Source: Phoebastria nigripes (lineage: Eukaryota; Chordata; Aves; Procellariiformes; Diomedeidae). Taken from it: DNA of 64,000 nt. Where the stretch lies: positions 877,969 to 941,968 of the forward strand of contig JAYKAV010001245.1 in the NCBI GenBank assembly GCA_035582835.1, in the 5' to 3' direction. Positions 48,901-61,600 of this stretch are shown here, one piece after another (the stretch's first letter is position 1; every line of letters begins with the position of its first letter). Both the position numbers and the translations under genes were made by a program. A model generated the notes under the pieces. That model had not been told where the DNA came from, made no database searches, and worked only from the letters and a program-made list of their open reading frames with translations.

Positions 48901-49494
48901 AGAGTCGTGATGAGCGGTTTGCAGCAAGCTAAGAGCACTCATCTCTTCGGCTGGTGCAGTTGCAGTTGTCCTTGGCCCTGCTGTGAATTTGGCCCAGTGA
49001 ATTTATCACCCTGTAAACGTGGAGCTGGTTCCAACTGTGAATTTGAAGAGCAGGCATATAATTTTAATGTTTTTACCAACACCTTCAGCTAGAACTGCAT
49101 TAGGACAGTTAGCTATGGCACTTGAGAAACTAGACAGATCTGTGAAAGCAGTTTTTTCAAGCAATCCTCTTATTTTATATATAAAGGACTCATTAAAAAT
49201 AAGTCAAGTTGTGGAAGAGTATGTAGGTAATTGCACTGTACTATAATTTCTCTTTATATTAGATACTATGGGAATAAACCAAGCAGACAGAGCGGCATAT
49301 TTGACAAGAGGTAGAGGAAATGACCCTGCACAAGGTCATTTTGTTTCTGGACAAGACATTTGTCACAGCTGCAGTATTGTTCTGCTTTGGATGAGAAGGG
49401 TGTGCAATGTATTTTTTAATGAAATATTTAAGACACTGTTCCCAATGTGAATGTGGTCTAATGAACACTGTGCACTAATCTCTGTTAATGTTGA

Positions 49495-49625
49495 CTGTGC
49501 CTGTGACCTTGGATAAATCATTGCATCTCTTCATGCATATCCCCATCTATAAAATGTCTTCCTCACAGATATGTAGTGAAGATTCATTAGTTAATGTTTA
49601 CAAAGTGCTTTGAAGACATAAATAC
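49495..49625 (+). repeat. MIR-like ancient SINE
   Basis: The order TGTGACCTTGGATAAATCA, CCCCATCTATAAAATG, CCTCACAGATAT...GTGAAGATT, GTTAATGTTTACAAAGTGCT and TTGAAGAC follows the MIR/core-SINE plan (from GTGACCTTGGGCAAG through CATCTGTAAAATGG and CTCACAGG to TAAAGCGCTT). The match is from memory but extends over the whole element. It is diverged, as expected for a repeat older than the bird-mammal split. Confidence 0.6.
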
Positions 49626-49777
49626 GGCCATTACTTTAATGACTCTGAAGTTTATGAGATTAAGAGGGCATCTTACCCTTTGCATCCTACTCACCAGTTG
49701 GGGGCTACAGTAACCATCCCATAAATAAATGCATCATTCACATCAATCTTTACACATATCTGTTATCTGCTACTAAA

Positions 49778-49818
49778 TGTCTTTATAATTCTACAAAATG
49801 CCTTTATAATTCTACATG
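49778..49818. repeat. Tandem repeat, 2 x about 20 bp
   Basis: CTTTATAATTCTACA occurs twice, 21 bases apart, in adjacent units. Confidence 0.75.
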
Positions 49819-52800
49819 GTCACTGGCTACCCACTGTCTACGAGTCCCTAATCTTTTATAGCAATTCAGGAATAAATTATGTTCATTTTTACAAAAATTG
49901 TACACTAGAGATGAAAGTTTTTTGTGTACACCAGTATGATTTGTCACTCCCAGCAGCTACAAGATTTTTTTTCAATAATTCCTTTATTTATATAATCTAG
50001 AGCACCTCATTTCCCAGGCAAACAGATGAATCCTATCTGGACCTGGGGGTGCCGTTAAAATGAAATAAGATTGAAATTCATAAGTTTATTGTGTGCCAAA
50101 TCTCTGGAAGACATTGGCAGCTATTGTAAATGTCTTTTCTGAGCTTTCAGATGAATATACCAAACTGATGTACCTCTGCTTCTTATGCTGTAGTTTAATA
50201 TGCTACAGGAGATCTCTCTAGCACAGTGAAGCAATAGAAATCTTGATGAGAGCTATTGAAAAAGTGTGAATTCTCATAAAAGCCTGACCAGAAATCATAT
50301 ATATTGCTGAACCTCAGATTTCCACCAATGAAAATGGAATCAGGCTTTGTCCCAGGTTGCTTGCTAATATCTTTTTTTGGCCTTTTTGGCAAAAAGGAAC
50401 TGCAGTGCCATGGAAATAAGCAGGGGCTGTCAACTCTTAGAGAAGTTCAACATTGCTCTGATTTATATGTTGATGTACGGTCCCTGTGCTAATGATAAAT
50501 AAGTGTACAGTTATTTATTATTAGCACAGTCCAAGCCTCCATTTCCCTATGTTCTTCTGTTCTTTTGTATTGTTGAATGAGTTCACTTCTACCATGAAGA
50601 AGGGAAGGATACGTGGACATATGAGGAACAAGAGCTGTGTGTTTAGCGTGGCATGACATGGGCCATGAAATTCTAGATGAGGCTACTTTCCTTTACCAGG
50701 AAGGATTACCAGGAAGGAAGACCAGGAAAACCATGAGCATCTATTCATTGATGACAAGACCAACTGTGAAGAGACAGATTTTTTGGCTTTGCTGCCATCT
50801 AGCAGAAGATAGACAGCCTGACACCCACCCACCCGCTGGGACAGAGAAGCAAATTAGATTCCTGAGGTAGGTGGATTTTGGCTGAGGTCTGAGCTGGCCA
50901 TTCTGGCCTAAGGCCTCTGCATGTTGCTAGTTGACTGTTAAAAGGTGGCTTGGTTTTGGAGGAGCGGTTACTAGGCTGCTATTCCCTCCTGTTTGTCTTT
51001 ACCTGTCTTCTTCAAGTGCAGAGACTCACTCACGTCACTGGAGGAGTGAACCAGTCTGCTGCTGCCCAGTTGGTACCGTTATGTTGAAGGAGATGTGAGG
51101 ACAAAGATAGAGAGACTTAAAAGAATTCAGATACGCCCTCTAAAGACAAACCTTCTCAGCAAGAGAAGAGCCTTTTTCTTGAAGGACTGGATTTCTGGGG
51201 GAAGGAAAGCACTCCTCATGTGTACAGAACACATTTAATAATAATCCATTAATAATAACAGTCACCTTGATCTAGGTTTGGTCAAGGCTCGTGCTAAAAA
51301 AAAAAAAGGCTTTAGCTTCTAAAGCATTTCAAGCAAGTCATTAGCTGAGTCTCAGTTTATACTGCTTTATCATCTGAACACTCTTGAACAAAGCTTAGTT
51401 ACGTAATGACCATGTTAGTCTCCTAAATGAGTTTCCTTTCCTGTAATTATTAATCCTCCAGCTTCCCTCTTTCTTGCAATCTCATTTTCTCTTGCAGTGT
51501 ATGTTCCTTTCGCAGAGACAGATAACTAGATCTTGCAGACAGTCATTTATGGTCTGTGTTCATTAGTTCACAGGCGAAGGAAGCTAAGCAGACTCTACTC
51601 TGCTTTTCCTTTTGTTCAATGGAAACTGAACATTTATTATGGTTTTGTTGCTGAGGGAAAGCTCAATTGCTAACGTAACACAGGCTAAAAAATGGCAGAA
51701 AGAGAAATGTTTCATGTTCTGGAACAACTGAGCTCACATGTATTTTCCAAGGAAGGAAAAAAACTGCTAAACTTGAGTTGTGGTAATTGAAATGTGCCTG
51801 TGAGGCTAACGAACATTATGAGAATGTTGCGATTAGGCTCAACCTAAGGATTAACCAGATCACTCAGCCTGAAGGTTAAGCTTTAAAAGAAACTGAGGCA
51901 AGTTAAGATACAGGAATATACAGACAAATCACGCGCGTAAGTCTGCCCTGTAGCAGTGTTCATTATATGATTGAAAGTAAGTCATTTTTCCTGCCAGATC
52001 AGATTAGACTGACTTTTTTAAAAGATAAAGTGAGAATTTTTATTCCCATTTTTTTCTTTTGGACATCACAATATGGCGACAGTCATTTGCCTGTGAGGAC
52101 TGTGTCAGAAGCAATGAGACCCACACTCAGCGGAGTTTCTGGGCTGCTGCTTTTTCCTACAGCGTATGAATTCAGCACTAAATCATGTTCTCGGTCTCTA
52201 AATTACATTAGATATCATGTGCATGCAAACACGTGTTAGGTAGTTTAAGAAATCCTTAGGGGGGTGATGTTGACCAACTTTCCTTCCCGCTCAGGTGCAG
52301 GTGGCCGAGGAAGGGCAGTGAAGGAGCATGGGGCACGCCTCGCCTTCCTCGCTGGAGCTGTTGGCTGGACAGCTGTTTGCTGTTCTCCTTCAGCAGAGCC
52401 TGGGGAAGCTCTCAAGGGGAGAGGGCTGGGCTGCATGTTCAGCACCTCCAGAGACAAGTGGTCCACTTGACACTGGCAGGGTGACAGGCAGCAGGAAGGG
52501 AGCTGGGGAGTGAGGGTGTCCAAGAAACCATCATGGCCCATGAAGATGTGTGGGGCTGCTGGGAGGAAAAGCCTGGGTGCTGTGAGACCCTGCCCTATAC
52601 ACTGTGGGTACTGGGTTCATGAGAAGGAACTCACAGCTCCTTCTCTAAGTCTCCTTTTAATTTTGCAGTAGGGTTATTGTTAAAATATTTTATTGCACAA
52701 ACCTTCTTCAATTATTTCTTTTTCATCAAGTCCAGTAGACCAGAAGGGAATGGTGTCTCTGCTCAGATCCGCACCAGTAACCATCCCTGAAGACCTCGCC

Positions 52801-54346
52801 CCCTCTAGTGTGGTGTCTGCAGTGCGGTGACATGGACTGCATATGCTCTTTGTTGGGCTCAGCCTAGCAGAATTTCATGGTTAGCCTCTGCGACTAGTTA
52901 AGAAAGGAAACATTCATATATGCTTAAGTAAAATAAATGACCTTAACCAAGAGAGAAAATGAGAGAAGAACTTGAGCTTTAAAACAAAATAGCTTTCAAA
53001 GCATATTGTCAGTGTCACCCAAATAATTGTTTTAAATCCAGTAAAGTTAAATCAAATAGAGTATTTTGTAAAAGTGAGAATGTCTCATGCTGCAGAACCG
53101 TGCATTTAAGCCATCCAAACAACACTATTGTGGCAGTACAATTATGATTTAAAGCCAGATTAAAATAAATTGATTTTTGCATCAACCTACTGGTACCTTC
53201 ACAAGCATGTCAGTCTTTCTGAAGTCCACATCATCCCTTTATGGACTGGGAACTCCTAGGAACTCTAGGGAACATTCCTCTTTTATGTTCACCAGATCAA
53301 GACTGGTTGAATTACAGCTGTTAGCAGCTATTAGCTTTTCATCAAGAGGCAGCAGTTACGCACCTTAACAGTTGTTTGAAATGCACATCCAGCAGAATAA
53401 ATGCCCAGTACACAGGTTATACACTGCGTCATAGCCCATAGCCTGAAGAAATATATGGACCTGGCTACAAAGGGGGAAAATGAGGGCAGGCACTGGCAAG
53501 TTGGCTGGACCCAGAAGCCTGTTTCATTCTTGCAGCTGAGCTAATGTCAGCAGCGCTGTGTTTCTAGGAGCAGATACTGCATTTGGTCCAGTGTGGGACA
53601 GTGCTAGTGCTTGCCAGAACACTAGACCAATGCATTGACTTGCTCAGGGTCCTTTTACAACCCTCCTACATGGGACGGTATGTCACATACACACGTAAAA
53701 AAAAAACAAAAAACATTTTGGTTAAAGTACCTTTGGGTCATAAGCATATTCGGGTCTAGAGTGCAGCATTACAGATTTGGTTATCTAAGGCCACCATCAA
53801 TTTGAGGTCACCTGGTGAGACCTTTTGTGATGTAAAACTGAGTGGCTGTAGTTCTGCTGCTGCTGAGGACTTGTGGATGGTTAAAGTGGAGCTAAGAAAG
53901 CTTCTTGCTCAGCCTCACAGTTGTTATTTGCTTAGAAATCAGCAAGCTATTGATGTGGACAAAGCTTTGCAGAACTCAAGCATGTCAGTACTTCTCTAGT
54001 GAAGAATGCTCCTGCTTGTCTGTCCTCTGAGATGCCCATTATTGAGACGCACCTGTGTCTAGGACTTTCTGGAAATTGTAGGTTTCTTAGGGCCAAAATA
54101 AACCTTTTTTATATTCTGTCTGAAAAAGATGTTTGGAAGGGGAACCAACTGAACTGCAAGTGCACTAAGAACCGTGACAGAATGGTGTTGAATAGACGAT
54201 GAGGAACACTGCTAGCTATGCTGTTAAGAGCTTGTGGAGACCATAGCACTTCTACCTCCCCATGCTTCTCTTCCTGGGGAAAAAAAAATCAAGCCCTACA
54301 TAGTCAAATATTAGTTTTATAGGGTAGTGGACTTCATCTGTCTGTG

Positions 54347-54588
54347 TTAGCTGGAAAACCCATTTAGCACTTTTCTCAGCTTTTCAAATACAACATACTT
54401 GGTATGGATATTAATGTGTTTTTCCTGGCCACAGTAGATAGGGTTTGGGGCATGGCAGTGATGTGCTTTAGCTAGAAAACCCATTTAGCACTTCTCTCAG
54501 CTCTTCAAATACAACATAGTTGGTATGGATATTGATGTGATTTTCCTGGCCACAGTAGATAGGATTTTGGGCATGGCAGTGATGTGCT
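54347..54588. repeat. Tandem duplication, 2 x 121 bp
   Basis: Copy 1 (54347-54467) begins TTAGCTGGAAAACCCATTTA and copy 2 (54468-54588) begins TTAGCTAGAAAACCCATTTA. The copies have equal length with no indel and about 8 substitutions, so roughly 93% identity. Each contains CCTGGCCACAGTAGATAGG and GCATGGCAGTGATGTGCT. There is no third copy. This is a direct, fairly recent segmental duplication of unknown content. Confidence 0.92.
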
Positions 54589-57500
54589 TACAGCAATTTG
54601 TTGCTAAGCAGAAATGTTGCTTAGTCTCATATCAACTGAAATATTTTCAGTGTGTATGGCTCCCATGCTAGATGTGCATGTCAATGGTTTAAATTCAGAA
54701 GTTATGAACACATAGATACACCTAGTCATACTTGGCTCCAGGGCCAAAATGTTGATAGGACAGAATTTCATTGAGATAAATGCAGTGAGAAGAAATATTA
54801 TATGACATGACCTTACTGCAGGCACTCAAAAGTGTTTTGCAGTGAGACACCTTAGCCTAACTAGCATGCTACCAAGATATTTTTCTTAGACATTAATTTT
54901 CTCCACATCTCCAGATATACCCGTTGTCCTGAATTTACTTAGAGAACTCAGTCCTTTTCTCCTCTTTTGCCCTACCTTTCCTCCAGAAGTACAAAGTTAA
55001 AACCTGTTTACTTCAGTTCCTTAACCGAGCTGTGTTGACTTAGTTCCTGATGCAACTTCATCAACTTCAGCACAGTCTCACCAAGGATTAGCTTGCCCTG
55101 CTCACCAATCCTTAAGAGTAAATAATTTAATCAGATGTAACTGACATAACCAACAAACAGCCCAAGAAAGCTTCTTCCTTACCTTGAGGTCCACTGTCTT
55201 CATAGTCTAAAAATGGCATGTGACTTAGGCACTCTCAGATGCTTAAATGCCCTCAAAGTGGTGTAAGTGATAGCCTCACAAAATTGAAAGCCTTAGGAAG
55301 CAAAGATCAAAGCATGCATTTATGGTTTTGCTGTCTGTGAAACAAATTCTCTCCTTGTAGTATGTCATAACATGAATTCTGATGTCTTTCAAGTGATATT
55401 TAATCCAGCTCCCAAGTGGGATTTTTTTTGTCTACACTATGGCATGATGGATGTCCCATACAAGTGACTCACTCATCCCTAAAATCTCCTGGAATTGTGT
55501 CACTACACAACAGGATATTCATTGAAAAAAAATCTATCCCTGAACAACAAACTAAAATTGCACTGTTGAGTTACAGACTCATAAAAATAGGAGGTGATTG
55601 TGGTAAGGCTGAATGACGAATCCATTAAATGGAGAGCTTAAAAATTACCTCCAGTGTTTTATATATAGATATATATGGATATTTTACTCATGGTGTAACT
55701 TTTACTATCTTGAGAGGAAGCACAAGATTTGACTCCTCAAACAGAAATCACAAATGTGATTTATGGATTCAAATTGATCTATGAATTTCTGCTGACAGAA
55801 CTCATGACTTCATCTAAACTAGCAAAAGTTTTATTCTGCAATTCCAATAGAATCAATGAATCAATAATATAGGAAAAATCAAAAGGATTGTTACCCTTTA
55901 TTTATGTTAGCTCAACTGTACTGCAGCAAGGACTCAATTAAAGTGGAGCAGAAATGCTCCTGAGAGCAGACCGACACAGATTCATTTGATTCCTTAAAAA
56001 GTACCTGCCTAGCATACAAATGTTCTTCTGGAGAAAGTACTGTGTGGAACAGCCCTCTGTTACCAGAAGGACAGGACTAAAAACTTCTCTCATTTTCAGA
56101 TGAATTCTCTATTGCTTTTTTCAAGAACTGCTGCAGTGAGGGTAATTCCCTCTCCCCCCTTCCAGGAGCTTCTCCGTATTTCCTGTTTATTAGTATTGCT
56201 GGTTTCTAAATGCCAACTTGGGACAAGAAAGCAGGGACTGTCCCTATAGAAGCAAGATAGTTATGTGCCCTTTTAGCCCTGTCTCAAAGGGTGTGAAGAT
56301 GACATGGGAGACAAGCTTCTCCACTCCCCAACAAGCTGGTACAGGGTGGGCAGTCCTACAGCAAATTGCTCCCTGAAACAAGGTGGATGGGTGAGGGTGG
56401 TCATGCCCCGGAGGGCCATGTCTGAACAGCTGCACCACCTCCCAGGCAGCACATTTATGGATTTGCCTCAAGTTGTAACATCTTTCCCATTTTACAGAAC
56501 TTATGTAGGATGTTCATCTGGTTTGCAGTTTGGAAAAGGATGGGACCCATCAGGATATGTCATAATGCAGTGATATAACAGGAAAACATGGGAGGAGACC
56601 AGATGTTCATACAATGGGCTATCTTTTGGAAATGCAGGCTGTTTGACACAGAGGGTTTCACCCTCAGTTAATGTAAACAGGCAGAGGCAGCACTGTCTCC
56701 AGCTGTTGTACAGTGCTGTATGAACAACAGAGCTGTGCCAGCTATTGCAATCCCATAGAAGACCAGGTGAACAGTTTCAGAGGACTGTCATGAAAAAGCA
56801 TAACCATGCAATGCTCAGTAAGTGACTGCTTGGATTTGCTGACATTGCACTCTTTGCAGAATTGTTTCCAAAGCTGTGATCATTTTACAGTTGCTTCACG
56901 TTTTCCTAGGTTGAAATGGAAATGACCTAGCTTCTATTCTGGTTCAGCTGTAGTTGACTTGCTGGCTGGCTGTTGTTACTGCAAAGGTTTCTGAATTTCT
57001 TTTATTATTCTTCTCCTCCACAGCATTGGCTTTAGTTTAGCATCTTGTGCTCCAAACTGTTTTCAATGTCTTTTTTTTTTTCTCTTACATACATTTCCAA
57101 GCTGCTGTAAACAAGCTGTATTGCTGGTGAGCAGACAGGAAATAGCTTGAAAGAGTAGGAAGGGCATAAAAACATGAATTCCCATCAGAATAGAGCCTGA
57201 GTGTCTTCAGCTGTGGTTAGGCAGGTATTTGCACTTCTGGTGTGGCAATAGGACCCTTCCGTGTTGGGCTGTTGGAGGTGATATGCAAACTTCTTATAAT
57301 ACAGCTTTCTGATCAGCTACTAAGAACAAAAATCCATCAATTTAGCAAATGCTAGATATACTCTGAATCTGTTTGCTACAAGAGAGCTTTAGCCAGATGT
57401 GGCTGGGCAAAATTCCCCTTGAACCCCAAGGGTGGGTTACTGTTCAATGAGCACTAGTGGCTGCTGCCGTCATCTCAGGAATGGCTGTGTTCAGCTGGTG

Positions 57501-58079
57501 CTGCGTGGGTGAGAGTGACCACAGATCCTCTGGTTGCAAAGATGTTTAAATCCAGCTCATCACGCTGCTAGTCATTGATCCAAATGTCCTCTGTTTGAAG
57601 TACTGCTGAAGGGGGAAGTTCTTTTTACTCCCATCTGGTTATGACTAATCTTCTCAGCCAGGCTCCCTTTGGCCAAGGAGGGACCCAGGACAAGAACGGT
57701 CTCTCTCCTTCCTAATTACAGGCTTTACCCTTTGGTTTAACACAGAAAGACTAGTAATTAGAGTACAGAAATGCCAGTAGGTATATGTGAACATGGAGTC
57801 AGTTCACAAGGTGATATGTTAAAGCTGATTCAAGCCTGTACACAATCTCTTTCTCATTATGGAGGTGTAATTAATCACTTTGTCTCATTATCACACTATT
57901 GGATTAAATAGAGTCATTTTAACCTTCCTCCCTATCTTGGAATCTACTCTGTCGCAACCGAAGCCAATTTCCTTTGGAAAATGTGACTGAGCTTTTGTAT
58001 CCGTGTGAACGTGGCTCTGCAGAGATCTTCTAATATTAAGTTGATTTTAGCCTTTTCATCAACTACCTGAACTTGAACA
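54589..58079. other. Intergenic sequence, no gene seen
   Basis: AT-rich, mostly unique-looking sequence. There is a short TATAGATATATATGG patch near 55,662 and a T-run near 57,070. No exon, RNA gene or transposon could be supported. Confidence 0.55.
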
Positions 58080-58690
58080 GCATGTAAAAGTCATTGCCTT
58101 GGAGAGCATCCCCCCTCGGGGTGTCTCGTTGGCTAAGCTGAGGAGCTTAGCTGGCTGAGTCCAACGTCGGCTCCTTTGCTGATAAGGGCTGCGGTGAAGA
58201 CAGCTATAGGCGAGGGCCTGCCCCTCCTCTCCTTTGGGAGCTGCTTTTCAGCTGAGGCTTTACTGCTGGTCCCACCTGGGCTAGGTGACAGCTGGGGAGC
58301 AGCTGTGCCTGGGCTCATACCTCTGTCCATGATCTTGGCCTGGATCCGGACCCGCTGGCTGGGCTTCCTGGCTTGGCCTCAGACCAGCCTGGTCGCCGAG
58401 CTGGGTGATTGCTGGGCTGCGTCTGGCCCTGGTCGCTGTCTCTGGGCCTGATCCAGACCCTCACGTGCCACTCAGCATCCTGGCTCCTTGCAGCTGAAGC
58501 CGCTGCCCCTGCCAGCCTTGCTACCACACATGGCTCCCAACGCCCCTTCCCTGGGGAGCAGCTAGCCCTTGCTGCACCCTGACGCAAGTTTTTAGGACTC
58601 ACCTAAGTCCACTAATAATCAAATAAACTTTCCTGTGTCTCCTTTCCACGGTGCAGTTCTGAGACACATCTGAAAGCAGTTTCACCTGAG
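58080..58690 (+). mobile_element. GC-rich block ending in a polyadenylation-like signal; possible LTR (tentative)
   Basis: An abrupt GC-rich 500-bp block with repeated GGCTGGGC/CTGGGCT words ends in AATAAACTTTCCTGTGTCTC (58,621-58,640), an arrangement typical of the U3-R boundary of bird LTRs. No clear TG...CA ends or target duplication were found, so this remains a guess. Confidence 0.28.
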
Positions 58691-61600
58691 TAAAAACTGA
58701 GGGCAACCCTGAAAGCCATAATCTGACATAGCCCAAAAGGCTAGGCTTTAGCCCTGTGTTTTATTTCAACAAATGAAGATTTATTGAATCACAGCACCTA
58801 CCCTCCTGCTTGTCAGTTGATCCCCCAGACGTTTGGCACCCATTACCCCATACCTGTCAAACTTGCGGTGTGAGGTCAGCTGTGGTGGGCATTCGGTTAT
58901 GTTAAGGGAAGCTGACCATGGAGGGAACAGAGGTCAGCAGAGCCATGGGAAAGAGACCCTACTTTTTTTTACTGCAGTCAGGGGGACCCATAACATCACA
59001 AAACTTCACAGGGTAGCAAGCTTTCATGATCGATATTATTCACAAGGCAGAATAATTGTGATGCAAGGCAGAGACTTCCGTGCAATTTTGCTGTGGTTTA
59101 TATTCTGCAGCGGGGATGGGCTCAGGCTTTGCAGTGGTTTGGGTTTTGATATCAGACTCCTTCAGGCCTCACTTAATCGCAATCAGACTGCTGTGGTAAT
59201 GCAGGGACCATGTGGTATGGAGGAATCCCTATCAAAACATAGACCTTCACCCTCTCCCAGGTTCCACAAACCAGTAACACGCTCATTTGTGTGCTAGCCA
59301 GTACCCAGTCATTTATAGCTGGACTGGAATAAGAAAGTCCTCTCCATTTCACCCAACTCAGAAACATTTTGAGTGGCACGGAGAGTCCTGCATTGGAGAG
59401 CGAGTGTTACAGCGAGTAGCAGGGAGTAGCATGAGCTGGGTGCAAAACGCACACCAGTGCAAGAGGCAGCCAGCATCCACATTTATGGGCTTCCCTCAGA
59501 GCAGCTTTTGCTTACTTCACAAATACGCTGCTACAAATGCCCCGTGGGGGACTGAGCTCAGCAAGGTGGGGGCCTGAAGTAAGAGTGAATCCTGTACCTC
59601 TTGTGGGATATAAGGAGCTGCTTCTGACTGCTGCTTGAGACCAGAGCCAGACTGTAAGTTGGTGGCTGTGCTGGGTAGGGCAGGGCATACCAGAAGGGTC
59701 AGACATACTTTGATGTCCTGCTGCAGCCTCACCCTGCCATGGCCCTGAGCCTCCGAGCCCTGTGCCGGACTGGTATCAGAGAGGAGCCAAGGCTGCAGGT
59801 GAGTGCTTTGAGCCAGAGAGACTTCCCAGCAGCTCTGAGCAAGGAGGGACCATCACATCCATCAGGCACGTCGGAGGAGCAGGCACCCTGAGCTGCAGGT
59901 AGCAGGAGCAACGGCAGAAGAAATTGGGATGTGGCCCTCCTCTAGGAAAGGCTGATACTCTGTTTCCCCTGCCCTCACTGAGGAGGAGGTTAGAGGTAAG
60001 AGATGGTGCAGAGAAAAGGCAACGGTGCTGAGCACAGGCAGTCGGAGTTTGCAGAGCCAAAGGTGGAGGACAGGCTGCACCATGCTAGGTGGGAGACGCA
60101 TGAATTGGGCTGGTTTGTTCCCAGCTGCCTGCACCTTATAAAACAATAGCCTGCTTCTGGAGGTACGGATCCAAGGACCTTCCCCCCCAACCCCAGGTGA
60201 CCTTGGGATCTGTGTGGCCCCGAGAGCTGTGCAAGCGTTCCCAGCGGTGCCTCAACACCTGGAAGGATCCAGGTCTGTGTCACGCATCAGACCTCTCAGC
60301 CCTGCGGCAGTCAGCGTACCCCGTCCGGGGGCTGGCCTGGCTCTCCTCTTCGCTTTAATTCATTCTGGCATTTTTCACCTCCTTTCTGTTGTGCTGAAAA
60401 TGCTGAAATGGTTTTTTTGCCACAGGGCTTGGAGAGGATTCCCCTTGCTAACCAGCTGCCCGCTGGTGACTGACTCCAACACTGCACTTGAACGCACCTC
60501 GGTGCTGCCCCATAGCCCCACACGGGGAAATATCTCAGGGATGGATTTCTGCTTCTTGTCGTTGCGGTTTTCCTTTGAATTTTGGCCAGGCAGAATCCCT
60601 CCTTGAAAATGAACCAGAGGAAATAAGTATGACCTGGTTTTGCGTAGAATTACAAAAATAACATTTTTCTATGCAAAATCATAATCCAGACTTCCTGGGC
60701 TTCAACAGACTTAAAACATTTATGAACTTCTGAGATTCATTTTGCTTTCCTTAATTGAACTCTTCGTGTCTTGAGAAAGCCAAAGGGAGGCTACAGGCAT
60801 GTTTACCTGGCATAACAAATGGCAGGGACTTTGCTAGGAAAAAGCTGGTAGGCTGGTACTTTCTTTCTGTCCTCTGGCTTGTCCCAGAGATAACAACTCA
60901 CTAGGGCTGTGCAGGACTTTTTGCAGCTCGCACTAGCTTGAAGAAATATCTGGAGCAACTTCTTAACTGGGGGAGGAGGGAGGCTGGNGCCTGAGTGAAT
61001 CCTTTTATACTCTGCAGAGGCTCCTGGAGCTCAGCCCTAGCTACTCTGGCAGGGCATTGCGTAGTTATCTGATTATAGTAAAATATATTCCCTGACTGCA
61101 TCTGAAACTTTCTTTCCTCTTTAATTGTATATGCTGGGAAGACTAAGAAAGCTTTTGCTTTCTCAGCATCTTAAAATAATCTTTTATCTAACTCATTTTG
61201 AAGTATTTTTGTAAATGTCTTGTAGACATAATGGGCTCCAATCCATGTGATTTCAGCCTCACACTTATGAAGAGGAATCTTGCATTAAAAATCAATGGTC
61301 AGACAGCAAGAGAAGGTCACTCCAAGACCATCAGGTTTGTACTGCAGGAGCAGGTTTTGATGCTATCCCAAGCTAGCAGGCTCTGACATGTCCTCAGGGG
61401 CAGCCTCAAATAATGTGAAGTCCCAAGCAAGGCTGAGCAGAAAAGTCCTAAATTATTTTAAAATCAGTGAATGTACTTGTCCAACTGTTTCTTACTGCCT
61501 GCTCAACGGGGCTGCCTCCTGCCCTCTCTCCATCTCCCTTTTCCCCTGCAAGCCACCTCCACAAGCTAGATCCTCAGCTCTTGTAGGCCAGGTGATATTC

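Larger units (their letters stand above)
42918..54346. other. AT-rich intergenic sequence, no gene seen
   Basis: No coding exon is supported. Items seen are a MIR-like fragment (49,495-49,625), a 2 x 20 bp tandem repeat (49,778-49,818), an A-run near 51,297 and a short GC-richer patch at 52,290-52,560. 44,990-45,350 has a 116-codon chance frame. 47,640-48,300 and 51,200-51,960 are AT-rich and unique-looking. Confidence 0.55.

Noticed and set aside
58833..59297. 154-codon plus-strand open frame
   Set aside because: No domain, signal or homologue was recognised and composition is ordinary. It was left as possible chance or decayed-element sequence.
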